From Tragulus kanchil (Eukaryota > Chordata > Mammalia > Artiodactyla > Tragulidae): a DNA stretch of 64,000 bases. Made by a program: the position numbers and the translations under genes. Every line of letters begins with the position of its first letter. The stretch's first letter is position 1. The DNA lies in the NCBI GenBank assembly GCA_022376925.1, contig JAIOJX010000026.1, forward strand, positions 253,019,330 through 253,083,329, read 5' to 3'. This document shows positions 10,916 to 23,352 of this stretch, piece by piece. The notes below the pieces were generated by a model. That model made no database searches, was not told the DNA's origin, and saw nothing but the letters and a program-made list of their open reading frames with translations.

Positions 10916-12728
10916 CTGTCTTATGGACACAGTTTGGGAGGACAACAAACAAGAAAAGGAAAATGTGCCATCTTAGAAGATTATCAGACTGTGATGTAAC
11001 TCTTTCCTAACCTATTCCCTCTCACCTCTTTTGTGTTCCAAAGTATCAGGCATCACTGCAGCAAAAAGAACTCTACTTCTACGGAGAGCAGGCTGTGCAC
11101 CCCTGCTAGAATCTTCCCTCTCCTGCCCTACAGTCTCTGTGCTTTCCTTCCTGGGTACTTTGTTTTGTGCTCTTTGACCCAAGATTTTATAAGTTCCTTT
11201 TGTAGAATCCAGTGGATTAACTACAGCTCTTAGAACAGAGGAAAAAGCAGCTGAAAAAGGAGTTATTGGGCCTAGACTGAAGAAGACCTCCTGCTGCTAC
11301 TGGTTAGCTGGGACACCTTTGGGAATTCAGTCCATCTCCCCAGGGTCTTCTCATCTCCATATGTAAGAGGAAAGTAGCGGGAGTATAAAAATCTAAGTCA
11401 CTTCCAGTACTAACACCTCATGCTTCCAGTAATTCAGTTTTCCTAGCCTTGCAGGCTTTACAGGTCTTTGCTAAGTCCATTGCATATTGTTCTCAAACCA
11501 TTGTCCACAACTTTCTTGTGCTATGCCAGTAGCATTTTAGGTCATTTGAACTCCATCTGTATTGGGCACGTGCCAAGTAGGGACAGGGCTGCCTTACAAG
11601 TACTCTGGAAGAGGCAAAGATTATCCTTTCCCATTGGCATCCCTGGTGGCTCATGTATTGGGCAAACCTGAAAGTCCTAATAATAATTCATACGCATGCA
11701 GAGTTAAAAATTCTTATACTAAAGACTGAAGGAAATTTCACCATGCAAATAATAACTATATAATTAAGTTCAATTCCAGTTTGAACTTTCGACGAATTTT
11801 TATTTGCTTTAAATAGCTGTAGCAGCACTAAGAGAAATGACAGGAACAACAAGAACAAAATCCTTTCAACCTTTAAGTTATTTCTGCTTTCAAGTCACTA
11901 TTTTAAAATACTGCCTAGGCTTGCAGTTAGACTTGTTTGGATAGCAGCTTCCTGCTCTCATTCTTCTGTGACATCACTCTGCTGTTCTGTCTTATGGACA
12001 CAGTTTGGGAGGACAACAAACAAGAAAAGGAAAATGTGCCATCTTAGAAGATTATCAGACTGTGATGTAACTCTTTCCTAACCTATTCCCTCTCACCTCT
12101 TTTGTGTTCCAAAGTATCAGGCATCACTGCAGCAAAAAGAAGTCTACTTCTACGGGAGAGCAGGCTGTGCACCCCTGCTAGAATCTTCCCCTCTCCTGCC
12201 CTACAGTCTCTGTGCTTTCCTTCCTGGGTACTTTGCTCTGTGCTCTTTGACCCAAGATTTTCTAAGTTCCTTTTGTAGAATCCAGTGGATTAACTACAGC
12301 TCTTAGAACAGAGGAAAAAGCAGCTGAAAAAGGAGTTATTGGGCCTAGACTGAAGAAGACCTCCTGCTGCTACTGGTTAGCTGGGACACCTTTGGGAATT
12401 CAGTCCATCTCCCCAGGGTCTTCTCATCTCCATATGTAAGAGGAAAGTAGCGGGAGTATAAAAATCTAAGTCACTTCCAGTACTAACACCTCATGCTTCC
12501 AGTAATTCAGTTTTCCTAGCCTTGCAGGCTTTACAGGTCTTTGCTAAGTCCATTGCATATTGTTCTCAAACCATTGTCCACAACTTTCTTGTGCTATGCC
12601 AGTAGCATTTTAGGTCATTTGAACTCCATCTGTATTGGGCACGTGCCAAGTAGGGGACAGGGCTGCCTTACAAGTACTCTGGAAGAGGCAAAAGATTATC
12701 CTTTCCCATTGGCATCCCTGGTGGCTCA
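10601..12728 (+). repeat. Direct duplication 4 (offset about 1075 bp)
   Basis: Copy 1 is 10601-11653 and copy 2 is 11675-12728, with a 21-bp filler. Differences include single-base homopolymer changes (GGGGACAGG against GGGACAGG, CAAAAG against CAAAG). Copy 1 stops a few bases into a Bov-tA SINE that is complete only after copy 2. Confidence 0.97.
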
Positions 12729-12905
12729 GATGGTAAAGAATTCACCTGCAATGCAGAAGACCCAGGTTCAAACCCTGGGTCAGGAAGATCCCTGGAGAAG
12801 GGAGTGGCTACTCACTCCAGTATTCTTGCCTGGAAAATTCCATGGGCAGAGGAGTCTGGTGGCTATAGTCCATGAGTGAGTGACTAACACTTTCACTTTC
12901 ATTTA
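12711..12905 (+). mobile_element. Bov-tA SINE
   Basis: tRNA-derived head (CCTGGTGGCTCAGATGGTAA), then the GGAGAAGGGAGTGGC and CCAGTATTCTTGCCTGG boxes and a GAGTGACTAACAC tail. The 112-codon open frame ending here is SINE-derived and not a gene. Confidence 0.93.
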
Positions 12906-13824
12906 CTGTCAGTTTAACCTTTAGGACACCCATGGACTTAATAAGCTTGTAGGAATTCTGAAAGACTACAGGAGAGGTGTGGCATAGCTATGCTGAAGAG
13001 AAGTTGCCAGGATTCTTACCTAATTGCCAACATCTATGACTGTAGATATTTGCCTCATTTTAAATCTGGCTTTTAACCAAGTACGTAACATCAATGCTTG
13101 ACATCTACAGTGATCACTTACCAAATACATTAATTATTGATATGATTTAAGGAAACTTGTTATTAGCCTTCATACATAATGTATATGAAATCATTCATAC
13201 ATAATACATAACTGAGGGAGTCTTGTAATCTCATGATGCTTCCTCATATCTTCCTTTACCCTTAAGAAGAAGCTGTTCAGTCTGCCCCAGTCTTGTGATC
13301 CATTTGGAAAGTAGGTTTAAAGTGAGAGGAAGGACTGAAAAAGTATGAAAATAATTAACAATAAGGGTCTATGAAATATTTCAGAAATGTATTACACTTT
13401 GAAAAGGTGACTGCAAAGCAATTTACAAAACAGATTCTTTATTGATAGGCTGATGTTGCATCTTATTCACTTTGTACTGACCCTAAATGGAATTTTAATA
13501 TTTACCTACAAACACAATATTGGGACAAACCTAAAAGACAGAGACTGATGAAAAGAAGCCTCACTGCCTCATCATCCCTAGTTTTTATATTCAGTTTTCT
13601 AGCCTCATGCTTCCAGTAATTCAGTTTTCCTAGCCTTGCAGGCTTTACAGGTCTTTGCTAAGTCCATTGCATATTGTTCTCAAACCATTGTCCACAACTT
13701 TCTTGTGCTATGCCAGTAGCATTTTAGGTCATTTGAACTCCATCTGTATTGGGCACGTGCCAAGTAGGGGACAGGGCTGCCTTACAAGTACTCTGGAAGA
13801 GGCAAAAGATTATCCTTTCCCATT

Positions 13825-14019
13825 GGCATCCCTGGTGGCTCAGATGGTAAAGAATTCACCTGCAATGCAGAAGACCCAGGTTCAAACCCTGGGTCAGGAA
13901 GATCCCTGGAGAAGGGAGTGGCTACTCACTCCAGTATTCTTGCCTGGAAAATTCCATGGGCAGAGGAGTCTGGTGGCTATAGTCCATGAGTGAGTGACTA
14001 ACACTTTCACTTTCATTTA
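13825..14019 (+). mobile_element. Bov-tA SINE (duplicated copy)
   Basis: Same element as at 12711, repeated by duplication 5. Confidence 0.93.
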
Positions 14020-16399
14020 CTGTCAGTTTAACCTTTAGGACACCCATGGACTTAATAAGCTTGTAGGAATTCTGAAAGACTACAGGAGAGGTGTGGCATA
14101 GCTATGCTGAAGAGAAGTTGCCAGGATTCTTACCTAATTGCCAACATCTATGACTGTAGATATTTGCCTCATTTTAAATCTGGCTTTTAACCAAGTACGT
14201 AACATCAATGCTTGACATCTACAGTGATCACTTACCAAATACATTAATTATTGATATGATTTAAGGAAACTTGTTATTAGCCTTCATACATAATGTATAT
14301 GAAATCATTCATACATAATACATAACTGAGGGAGTCTTGTAATCTCATGATGCTTCCTCATATCTTCCTTTACCCTTAAGAAGAAGCTGTTCAGTCTGCC
14401 CCAGTCTTGTGATCCATTTGGAAAGTAGGTTTAAAGTGAGAGGAAGGACTGAAAAAGTATGAAAATAATTAACAATAAGGGTCTATGAAATATTTCAGAA
14501 ATGTATTACACTTTGAAAAGGTGACTGCAAAGCAATTTACAAAACAGATTCTTTATTGATAGGCTGATGTTGCATCTTATTCACTTTGTACTGACCCTAA
14601 ATGGAATTTTAATATTTACCTACAAACACAATATTGGGACAAACCTAAAAGACAGAGACTGATGAAAAGAAGCCTCACTGCCTCATCATCCCTAGTAGCA
14701 CTTTTTTAATGTTTCATTTTATATAAACATTCTACTAGTGTTTAAGAGGAAATGGCTACATAGCATTATCACAAATTGAAAAATGAAACTGTAGAGTATC
14801 ACAAGAAAACTCCTTCTTCTGCTCTGGTTATTAAGTAACTCTTGTGTTACAAGCCTCAAACCAGAGCTCTGTCCATTCCAAAGAGAAGCTGGACCTCAAC
14901 ACTTTGTAACCACAGACAAATGGAAAGGAGATGGTTTGGGAAGGCCAGAAGGATGAAGACGGCAGCTTTTCTAGTTTCAGGGGAACGTCCTGAGGTGACA
15001 CTGTTAAGCATTTTGTGCTCTTGCTACCACATGTGCAGAGTGTACACTAGGAGAGATTCAGAAGTCTGGATTTGCCAATCCAAAAACAGTCCTGAAGTGA
15101 AAGCTGGGTCCACAGCTGTGTACTAGAAGTCAGAAAGTCATGGGGTTCAGACTGGGTGGTATGGGCTGGAGAGAACCTCGGGAGTCCCTAAAGAATTAGG
15201 TTACTTCAAGCTGTTAGCTCTCCAAGGAAGCAAAAAAAGTGAACTAAGCAACTGGCATTCCAAGGAGACAGAAGTACTCCTTCAGCGTCTGGGCAATGGA
15301 GACCACCTGCACAAACCAAGCTGCGTATATGTGATGAAGTGCATGCCATCACTAGCATCATGAAGCTGACATACTGCCAAACAAGCTACCCAAATGGCTG
15401 AGGTTTCAAAATTCCACCGCTTCCCTTAATAGGACCACAAGTCTGGTCTGATGATACATGTAAGCTGACCTGAGCAGGTGCTCAAGGTGGGGACGGCCAC
15501 AGGCAAACAAACACCCAGGAGGGCCCACTGCAGGAAGAATGGTATTAAGCTGATGCTCTTTGTTTTCAGTTGACAGACAGGCCAGAGATCCTAGAGATGG
15601 CAAACATTAAGAAAATCTTGAGTTCTACTGGGGAGACAGAACAGATAAGCCTGAAGCAAATGTAGGAAGAAACCAAGAGGTTAGTGATTGAAAGGCTAAT
15701 GTGTTTCTACTACAGTTGGCTGCTGCCATGAACATGTTCTCCTTGGATTATGGGGCAGGCAGAACAGAATTTTCATAGGAATAAAGGCCTTTTGGTAGTT
15801 TCCAGCATGGGGGATCAAAGAAGAGTACAGAAGTGCGAATCAAAACAAGGTCAACTAAAAAGGCGTGCTGTAGACAAGATGATGCCATTCATGTTCTGAA
15901 CAGATAGTAACTTTAGCTCTAAAGTAAATACCACAAGCAAACTGAAATTTTGCAAAAACTCCCTTGACCATCTTCTACTTCCTCATTCTGATATGATGAC
16001 AGAAGTAGTAGGTGGGGACGGCTCACTAATTGACGATGAAGCAGCCAGACTAAGAACCAAAGTCCTCAGCACACCTTTTGCCCAGGCTGAAAGATTAAAA
16101 GCCAACTCCAGGTGCAGCCAAGAGCTGGGGGTGGGGCAGGCAGTCCTCAGAGCATCAGCGAAGGGTGTCTGCCTCCGGTCCTGCTTCTGAACCGAGAGGC
16201 AGGTCTCTGGGCAAGCAACCTGGGCTCCGCGGCGGGAAACTTCAGCCTCTGGGGTGGGAAGTGGGGGTCCCCTGGAGCTGATAAACCAATCAGAAGAAAA
16301 AGTCGCTGTTCGAGGCTTTGGGGTGGGGGTGGGGGAACGTCCTAACCGAGTCATAGTCACTGCAGGAGTCATGGCTTTCTAACGGGCACCAAGAGCCGA

Positions 16400-17480
16400 C
16401 AGAAGTCAGGGAACTGTTGCTCTGGCGCCGTGAGTGTCACTCCTCTTGACACGGAGTGGCCAAGGTGACCAAGGTGCGAAGGAGGGGTGAGAGGGACGGG
16501 ATGGGGCTTCGGGGCGGGGGGACGGGTTTGGGGAGCCCTATACTCTAGGGAAACCCTATACTTAAGGGAGCAAGATTTCAAGGAGAGGACGAGCAAGGAT
16601 TGGGAGACTCGTTCAGAAAAGACTGGGTGCCTCCCCTACGGTGGACTCCAGGGCCTCCGCACGAGAAACGCCCTGCCTTCCTCGCCCCACCCCGCCTTCC
16701 CCCCAGACCCTGCGGGGTAAGGGAGAGCCTTCTCCCAGACCTCCCTCCCGGAGCTCAGCTGTCCGGCTCCAGCCCCAAAGCAAAGCCGAGGTGACGTGAC
16801 CCCGGAACGCAGCCCTGACCCAAACCGAGAACAGTCGGCCGACCTGGCGGTGTCCGGGTCCCCAGCCGGCGGCCGGCGGACGCGCCCGCGGTTACCTGAG
16901 CGGCCGGAGGACTCCAGGAGCCCGAAGCCCGGCAGCAGCAGGAGAAGCAGCTCCGCTGCACGGAGAGGGGTCGCCCAGCGCGTCCTCATCCTCAGCCGGC
17001 CCCAGCGCCCCAGTCTGGTCCTCGGGGGCACGCGGCACCCAGCCCGCTCCGTGCGCCAGGTCCGCGCAGCCAGCGCCTTTGCCCCCACGGCCCCCCGGGG
17101 CGCCCCCGCCCCCGCCGCCCTCGGCCAATCGCATCAGCCGTCGCGGGTCCCAGGGCGGGGCGGGCGGGGCCCGGAGTCCGGGGGCGGGATGCCCGCGGGA
17201 AGACGGCGCGTGGAGATCACTGCGCACCTGCGGTGGGCGGCCTCTTGGTCCACCGAGCCGAGCGCCGCGCTGACTGGCGGGCCTCCGGCAGGTCGTGGGC
17301 CACGCCGCTTCTTCAGTAAAGTTAAGAAGACGCGCCACTGGCTGGGACTCGGCACTGCCCCGGTGGCGGTCTGCCCAACGCAGGCAGGCGTGGCTTCTTT
17401 TCTCACGTTTGGCCTGGAAAAGCACCCTCGGACCCTTAAAGAGGGAAATATACACCCATCCTGCTGCGGCTGAGGTCGAG
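16400..17480. promoter_or_regulatory. CpG island around LY75 exon 1, copy 1
   Basis: This is a dense G+C and CpG stretch, in sharp contrast to the AT-rich surroundings, containing exon 1 and its upstream promoter. Visible elements include a GGCCAAT at 17123-17129 (inverted relative to the gene) and overlapping GC boxes at 17153-17170. A CRE-like TGACGTGA lies near 16793, on the intron-1 side. No TATA box is evident, consistent with a CpG-island promoter. The exact transcription start cannot be read from sequence. Confidence 0.85.
16896..16989 (-). CDS. LY75: LY75 exon 1 coding part (signal peptide), copy 1
   Basis: The start codon (ATG at 16989-16987, A at -3) opens 31 codons plus one base, ending at TCAG before a GTAACC donor at 16895. 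The product starts MRTRWATPLRAAE and continues through a Leu-rich hydrophobic core (LLLLLLPGFGLL), so it is a classical secretory signal peptide of a type I membrane protein. Joined to exon 2 it reads ...SGRSG-NEPFTIV..., which matches the N-terminus I remember for LY75. The frame stays open for at least 33 codons upstream but only from a GTG, so this ATG is the natural start. The exon lies in a CpG island with GC boxes and an inverted CCAAT about 130-180 bp upstream. An identical coding exon recurs 1104 bp higher. Only one is likely to exist in the genome. Confidence 0.9.
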
Positions 17481-17755
17481 CTGAAGAATTCAGCCGTCCT
17501 TGGCGACGTCCTGCGTATTTGATAGTGCAAACAAAGGTGAGGTGATGGGACAATGAAGTTGCACCCGCACTTGTTTAAAGAATTAAAAACGAGAGCCCTT
17601 AGAGGGACCCTGTAATAATGCCAAGGATGATTAAGCTGTGTAACTATTTGGCCTTTACAAGTAAGCTCTTTAATAATTAAACAACAATAATAATCCACTA
17701 AAAGTGTGGAAGTCTGCATCCAAAACTGATCATTGTGCGAGTAGATTTAACTTCA

Positions 17756-18585
17756 GGGCCCCTCCGCACGAGAAACGCCCTGCCTTCCTCGCCCCACCCC
17801 GCCTTCCCCAGACCCTGCGGGTAAGGGAGAGCCTTCTCCCAGACCTCCCTCCCGGAGCTCAGCTGTCCGGCTCCAGCCCCAAAGCAAAGCCGAGGTGACG
17901 TGACCCCGGAACGCAGCCCTGACCCAAACCGAGAACAGTCGGCCGACCTGGCGGTGTCCGGGTCCCCAGCCGGCGGCCGGCGGACGCGCCCGCGGTTACC
18001 TGAGCGGCCGGAGGACTCCAGGAGCCCGAAGCCCGGCAGCAGCAGGAGAAGCAGCTCCGCTGCACGGAGAGGGGTCGCCCAGCGCGTCCTCATCCTCAGC
18101 CGGCCCCAGCGCCCCAGTCTGGTCCTCGGGGGCACGCGGCACCCAGCCCGCTCCGTGCGCCAGGTCCGCGCAGCCAGCGCCTTTGCCCCCACGGCCCCCC
18201 GGGGCGCCCCCGCCCCCGCCGCCCTCGGCCAATCGCATCAGCCGTCGCGGGTCCCAGGGCGGGGCGGGCGGGGCCCGAGGCCGGGGCGGGATGCCCGCGG
18301 GAAGACGGCGCGTGGAGATCACTGCGCACCTGCGGTGGGCGGCCTCTTGGTCCACCGAGCCGAGCGCCGCGCTGACTGGCGGGCCTCCGGCAGGTCGTGG
18401 GCCACGCCGCTTCTTCAGTAAAGTTAAGAAGACGCGCCACTGGCTGGGACTCGGCACTGCCCCGGTGGCGGTCTGCCCAACGCAGGCAGGCGTGGCTTCT
18501 TTTCTCACGTTTGGCCTGGAAAAGCACCCTCGGACCCTTAAAGAGGGAAATATACACCCATCCTGCTGCGGCTGAGGTCGAGCTG
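17756..18585. promoter_or_regulatory. CpG island around LY75 exon 1, copy 2
   Basis: This repeats the island above with CCAAT at 18227-18233 and GC boxes at 18257-18274. Differences from copy 1 are concentrated in G/C homopolymers (for example a C6 run reduced to C4 and a G4 run to G3 near 17808-17822), typical of sequencing or consensus error. Confidence 0.85.
18000..18093 (-). CDS. LY75: LY75 exon 1 coding part, copy 2 of a duplicated block
   Basis: This has the same 94-nt coding exon, start codon, signal peptide and GTAACC donor as the copy at 16896-16989. It lies in the second half of a 1.1-kb direct duplication that also repeats the CpG island and upstream sequence. A reader taking the assembly at face value would see two alternative first exons. 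The neighbouring duplications are indifferent to gene structure and share the same size, so I infer that the pair is one genomic exon represented twice. This copy's 3' (lower-coordinate) flank is the one that starts with corrupted sequence, while its upstream flank (18600 onward) runs cleanly into unique DNA. The merged locus would therefore use copy 1's intron side and copy 2's upstream side. Confidence 0.85.
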
Positions 18586-18859
18586 AAGAATTCAGCCGTC
18601 CTTGGCGACGTCCTGCGTATTTGATAGTGCAAACAAAGGTGAGGTGATGGGACAATGAAGTTGCACCCGCACTTGTTTAAAGAATTAAAAACGAGAGCCC
18701 TTAGAGGGACCCTGTAATAATGCCAAGGATGATTAAGCTGTGTAACTATTTGGCCTTTACAAGTAAGCTCTTTAATAATTAAACAACAATAATAATCCAC
18801 TAAAAGTGTGGAAGTCTGCATCCAAAGCTGATCATTGTGCGAGTAGAGTTTAACTTCAA

Positions 18860-19288
18860 CCTGTGGGGACTGCTATCATTGTGAATAGAGTCATCTGAGT
18901 TTCCCGGATATAAATGTCCTGTTTTAAACCGGTACTGACTGAGCACATGGCCCTGTGCCTGGGATGGCCTCCAGCCCTCCCCTCAGGGCGAATTCTTTCA
19001 GGAGGAGGTGAACAGGAAGTTTAGCTTTTCTAATTCCAACCACCAGGGCTTGGTTGATGGATCCCAAGTCTCCCTTGGCCCTGTTCTCTCCCCAGGCTGC
19101 TGCCTCTTGGTTCAGTGTGTGTACTGAGCACCGGCCAGCACAGGAACCTGCAATGTCGCAGCATGAGGTCAAAGGACACCGTGCCTGCTTCAGCTTAGTG
19201 AGTATTTGGGGGAGACTGAGGCACACACTGTAACTCAGGGAACGTTAGTGTGAGAAGATGCCACAAAGACAACGCCTCAGCAGGGCCT
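18860..19288. other. Unique upstream flank of LY75
   Basis: First unique sequence beyond the promoter block on the upstream side. No repeat or coding signal recognised. Confidence 0.6.
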
Positions 19289-19504
19289 TGTTGTTGCTGT
19301 TTAGTCACTAAGTCGTTCCCCACTCTTTGGGACCCCCTGGACTGTAGCTTGTCAGACTCCTCTATGCATGGAATTTTCTAAGCAAGAATACTGGAATGGG
19401 TTGCCACTTTCTCCTCCAGGGGATCTTCCCCACCCAGGGATTGAATAGGGGTCTCCTGTACTGCAGGCAGCTTCTTTACCATCTGAGCTACCACGGATGC
19501 CCTG
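19289..19504 (-). mobile_element. Bov-tA SINE
   Basis: Full-length, reverse orientation: GTTTAGTCACTAAGTCG tail box, AAGAATACTGGAATGGGTTG middle and TACCATCTGAGCTACCACGG head. Confidence 0.93.
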
Positions 19505-20388
19505 GGTAATAGGTAGGCATTTGACCAGGCACAGCTGTTGGGAGGACCAGAGTGACAGAATGAGGCAGAAAGAAGGCAAAACAGTGTCAGAAGACAGTCA
19601 AGAGTCCAGTATAGGCCCCTGCAGGACGCAAGTCTGTGTTGACAGAAGCTCTGGTGGGGGCCTAATTGAAAATGACAGCAGAAAGGTGAGCTGTGACTCT
19701 TCAGTGAAGTGCCTTGAGCATGATATTAAAGACCTGGACTTGATTCTCTGGGAAATAGGCAGTCTAAAGTTCTGGGTCAGACCGTCTCCACCGCTCTGAT
19801 TCCATCCACATCTGTGGCCGCTTACCTTTCTCGTCCTGCCCAACTTGGAGCTCCTTGTGAGCAGTGATGTGATCTTCATTAACACTGAGCACCAGGCCTG
19901 CCCCCGAGTGAGCTCTCACTGAATGTTAGTTTACTTCATTAGGGAATGCCTAGAGCTTCTACCTCAGTCTAGGCCTGCGTGAGAGCCAGCCTGCACTGTT
20001 TCTCTGTTGACCTCCCGCCAACCCTCAGGCAAGAAAAGCCTTCTAAACATAGTTTGAAAGGTGCCAGCTTTCCTTCATTCACAGTCTTTTAGGGCTGCCT
20101 GCTTATAGCAGGGGCTGCTAAATGGCGGTTCAGGGGCTTGTGAACCCCTGAAATTGTGTGCAGCTTTATGAGTGCACTTTCTTTTCTTTCTTGGTTTTTG
20201 ATGAGAAGGGGTCCAAGGCTTTCTTGAGAATCTCAAAGAAGGTCATTCCTTCAAAGAAGGAAGAAAATTCCGTGTAAGATAAAGCAAGCCTCTCCACAAC
20301 CCAATCCTTTGTCTTTAATGACCGCCCTATGCTACTCCTTGATTCAAGCAACCTGTCTAAATCTATCTTGCCTTTTCCTATCTCTGCA
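19505..20388. other. Unclassified intergenic DNA
   Basis: No coding, RNA or repeat signal recognised apart from moderate GC content and scattered short open frames. Confidence 0.5.
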
Positions 20389-22511
20389 CATATGTTTATA
20401 TTTCTTCTATCAGGAATGCCTCTTTTCCTCTTCTCTTGTCTTAATTCCACCTTTTCAGTTAAGACCCTACTCAAATCTCATGTTTTATATTAAATATTTC
20501 TAAGATGGTCTCTCACCCTTGGTGATGCCAAACGTCTGTATGAGGTACATTCTGTTCATTTGGTACTTAATATGTGCTACCTCCAGTGGCTGTTTTTTCT
20601 GTAAGCACATGTGCCTTGACATTCCATCTAGATTATAGATCTTAAACAAATATTTATTGTCTATGGCGACAATAGAAAGTAGTGTATCCTTTATGTCCCA
20701 ACTTGAATGTCACTTTCTCAAAGAACTCTTTTTTGACTCTCTAGGCTCAGTGAACTTCCTCTGTGACAGGTTCTCAATGCATCCTACCATTTGTCTTGAT
20801 AGCATTTAGGAACAGCTGAAATAAATGATTATATGCTTGCTTATTTGTTGAATGTCTTGTCTCCCTCCCCAGCCCGCAGCACCCATGGATGTGATGACTG
20901 TATTTGTTTTAGTCATTTCTCTGTTCCCAAGTACCTAGCCCGTGAGTTGCTGGATGAATAAAAGAATAAATACCTGGTAAATGCCTTATAAAGGATAAAT
21001 AAATAAATAAATACATGGGATACTCTGGTTCTCTTCAGGTCGTATAAATCTCTCACCTTATAAATATATGGTAAATGCCTCATAAGTGGTGCAGGTAACA
21101 GGAGATCTATGTATTTAAAAGAGGGAGAAATCAGCTAGGGTGGGAGGGAGGGTCTCGGGCCTTGCCTGAGTACCATCCAGTAGATAGAGGTGGTGGGAGG
21201 GACACTCCAAGCTGAGGCAATGATGTGAGCAAAATAAGAGACACCTCCATTTTGTGGGGTGCCAGGCCATTTTGTGGGGATCATTTCCCATGTGCTCTAT
21301 TATCTAAAATCATTTTATGAAAGTATTACTATTATCCTCATTTCGCTAGTATTTATTACTAATATCTTCATTGTGGAAACTGAAGCGACAATATCAGCAA
21401 CTTGGCCATGGTCAGTAGCTGTGAGTGAAGGTATCCTTTGTCTATTTCCTGATCCTTTTTCCCCACCATATGTTTATATTTCTTCTATCAGGAATGCCTC
21501 TTTTCCTCTTCTCTTGTCTTAATTCCACCTTTTCAGTTAAGACCCTACTCAAATCTCATGTTTTATATTAAATATTTCTAAGATGGTCTCTCACCCTTGG
21601 TGATGCCAAACGTCTGTATGAGGTACATTCTGTTCATTTGGTACTTAATATGTGCTACCTCCAGTGGCTGTTTTTTCTGTAAGCACATGTGCCTTGACAT
21701 TCCATCTAGATTATAGATCTTAAACAAATATTTATTGTCTATGGCGACAATAGAAAGTAGTGTATCCTTTATGTCCCAACTTGAATGTCACTTTCTCAAA
21801 GAACTCTTTTTTGACTCTCTAGGCTCAGTGAACTTCCTCTGTGACAGGTTCTCAATGCATCCTACCATTTGTCTTGATAGCATTTAGGAACAGCTGAAAT
21901 AAATGATTATATGCTTGCTTATTTGTTGAATGTCTTGTCTCCCTCCCCAGCCCGCAGCACCCATGGATGTGATGACTGTATTTGTTTTAGTCATTTCTCT
22001 GTTCCCAAGTACCTAGCCCGTGAGTTGCTGGATGAATAAAAGAATAAATACCTGGTAAATGCCTTATAAAGGATAAATAAATAAATAAATACATGGGATA
22101 CTCTGGTTCTCTTCAGGTCGTATAAATCTCTCACCTTATAAATATATGGTAAATGCCTCATAAGTGGTGCAGGTAACAGGAGATCTATGTATTTAAAAGA
22201 GGGAGAAATCAGCTAGGGTGGGAGGGAGGGTCTCGGGCCTTGCCTGAGTACCATCCAGTAGATAGAGGTGGTGGGAGGGACACTCCAAGCTGAGGCAATG
22301 ATGTGAGCAAAATAAGAGACACCTCCATTTTGTGGGGTGCCAGGCCATTTTGTGGGGATCATTTCCCATGTGCTCTATTATCTAAAATCATTTTATGAAA
22401 GTATTACTATTATCCTCATTTCGCTAGTATTTATTACTAATATCTTCATTGTGGAAACTGAAACGACAATATCAGCAACTTGGCCATGGTCAGTAGCTGT
22501 GAGTGAAGGTA
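20389..22511 (+). repeat. Direct duplication 7 (offset 1078 bp)
   Basis: Copy 1 is 20389-21433 and copy 2 is 21467-22511, with a 33-bp pyrimidine-rich filler. I see one substitution (GAAGCGAC against GAAACGAC). Confidence 0.97.
20500..21010 (+). mobile_element. L2-like LINE 3' fragment
   Basis: The stretch ending ...GTACCTAGCCCGTGAGTTGCTGGATGAATAAAAG resembles the L2 3' end, where a CCTAG...AATAAA pattern closes the element. An (AAAT)n run follows at about 20998. Repeated about 21578-22088 by duplication 7. Confidence 0.5.
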
Positions 22512-22599
22512 CTAAGACTTTGCATGGATGTGTGTGACTGTTACTGTAATTTTCTCCCCATTTACAATTAGGGAGGAAGTATGAACTTTTAGAAACTGT

Positions 22600-23345
22600 G
22601 AAGTCATGTTTTTAATTATGAAGTATATCATACCTGAAAAAGAGTAGCTTTGTTTGTAGGCTCCCTCTTGATCATATTGACCTTATTCTCACACACTCCT
22701 GTGAATGATCATTCATTCTTTACAGTTTCCCATATATGAGTCATCCCTTAAACAGTGTATATAACTTTGCATGTTTTTGAATTTTATGTAAATAAGATCA
22801 TTTCAAGTTTTTCCCTACTTATCCTTTTTGCTCAGGATTATACCTGTGACACTCATCTGTGTTGGCATGTGTTAGTATAGTTCATTCATTTTTTATGTGG
22901 TACTCCATCATAAGAATAAAGCACACTTTATCCATTCTCTTGTTGGTTGGCATTTGGGTAGGTTCCAGCTTGGTGGTTTGCTATCCTTAGTAATGTTTGT
23001 GTAATGTGAATGTAATGTGAATATTTTTATACACATCTCCTGTGCACATCGATGGGTTTTCCTGAGGGTATGTTCTTAGAAATGGAATTCCTGGAGCATA
23101 GGTGTGTTCAGCGCCAACATTAGTAGATGATGTCAATGTGCTTTCCAGTCTGCATTCCCAGTGATGTACACAGGTGTTCCCACAGCTGTATGTCTCCATC
23201 AACACCTAGCTTTTTAACATTTTTGGTGGGAGGCAAAATAGTATCTGATGGTGACTTAAATTTGCGTTCCCCTGATTACTAATGAAGTTGACAGTGTTTA
23301 CCTATGACTTGGTTATTTGTGTTTCCTTTTCCAGTTCATGTACAG
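22600..23345 (-). mobile_element. HAL1/L1 fragment
   Basis: Reads as the antisense of old L1/HAL1: GAATTCCTGGAGCATAGG, CATTCCCAGTGATGTACAC and TTGCGTTCCCCTGATTACTAATGA boxes in the usual order. Interrupted at about 23350 by the next element. Confidence 0.7.
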
Positions 23346-23352
23346 GTTATTT

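Larger units (their letters stand above)
12489..14695 (+). repeat. Direct duplication 5 (offset 1114 bp)
   Basis: Copy 1 is 12489-13581 and copy 2 is 13603-14695, with a 21-bp filler. The two copies look essentially identical, including a whole Bov-tA SINE. Confidence 0.97.
7149..16895. other. LY75 intron 1, inflated by chained duplications
   Basis: Between exon 2 and the nearer exon 1. Four chained duplications (starting 6930, 8691, 10601 and 12489) account for about 4.4 kb, so the real intron is probably about 5.4 kb. It contains MIR and Bov-tA copies, described separately. The stretch 14696-16400 has no repeat or coding signal that I recognise. Confidence 0.85.
16651..18859 (+). repeat. 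Direct duplication 6 (offset about 1105 bp), LY75 exon 1 and CpG island
   Basis: Copy 1 is 16651-17755 and copy 2 is 17756-18859, directly abutting. Mismatches gather at the last ~30 bases of copy 1 (AGTAGATTTAAC against AGTAGAGTTTAAC), at the first ~70 bases of copy 2 and in GC homopolymers. Confidence 0.97.

Noticed and set aside
12711..12790. tRNA-like box A/box B segments as tRNA genes
   Set aside because: They are the heads of Bov-tA and CHR SINEs; they continue into SINE bodies and do not fold as intact tRNAs.
12541..13993. 112-codon frames repeated at 12541 and 13655
   Set aside because: The C-terminal half is a translated Bov-tA SINE and the doubling is duplication 5.
16990..17088. 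N-terminal extension of LY75 by 33 residues
   Set aside because: The upstream codon is GTG, not ATG; the first in-frame ATG is at 16989 and matches the family start.
16796..18821. Long open frames on both strands of the CpG island (up to 275 codons)
   Set aside because: High GC removes stop codons. Low-complexity Pro/Arg/Gly products, no domain, and only the 94-nt signal-peptide exon is supported.
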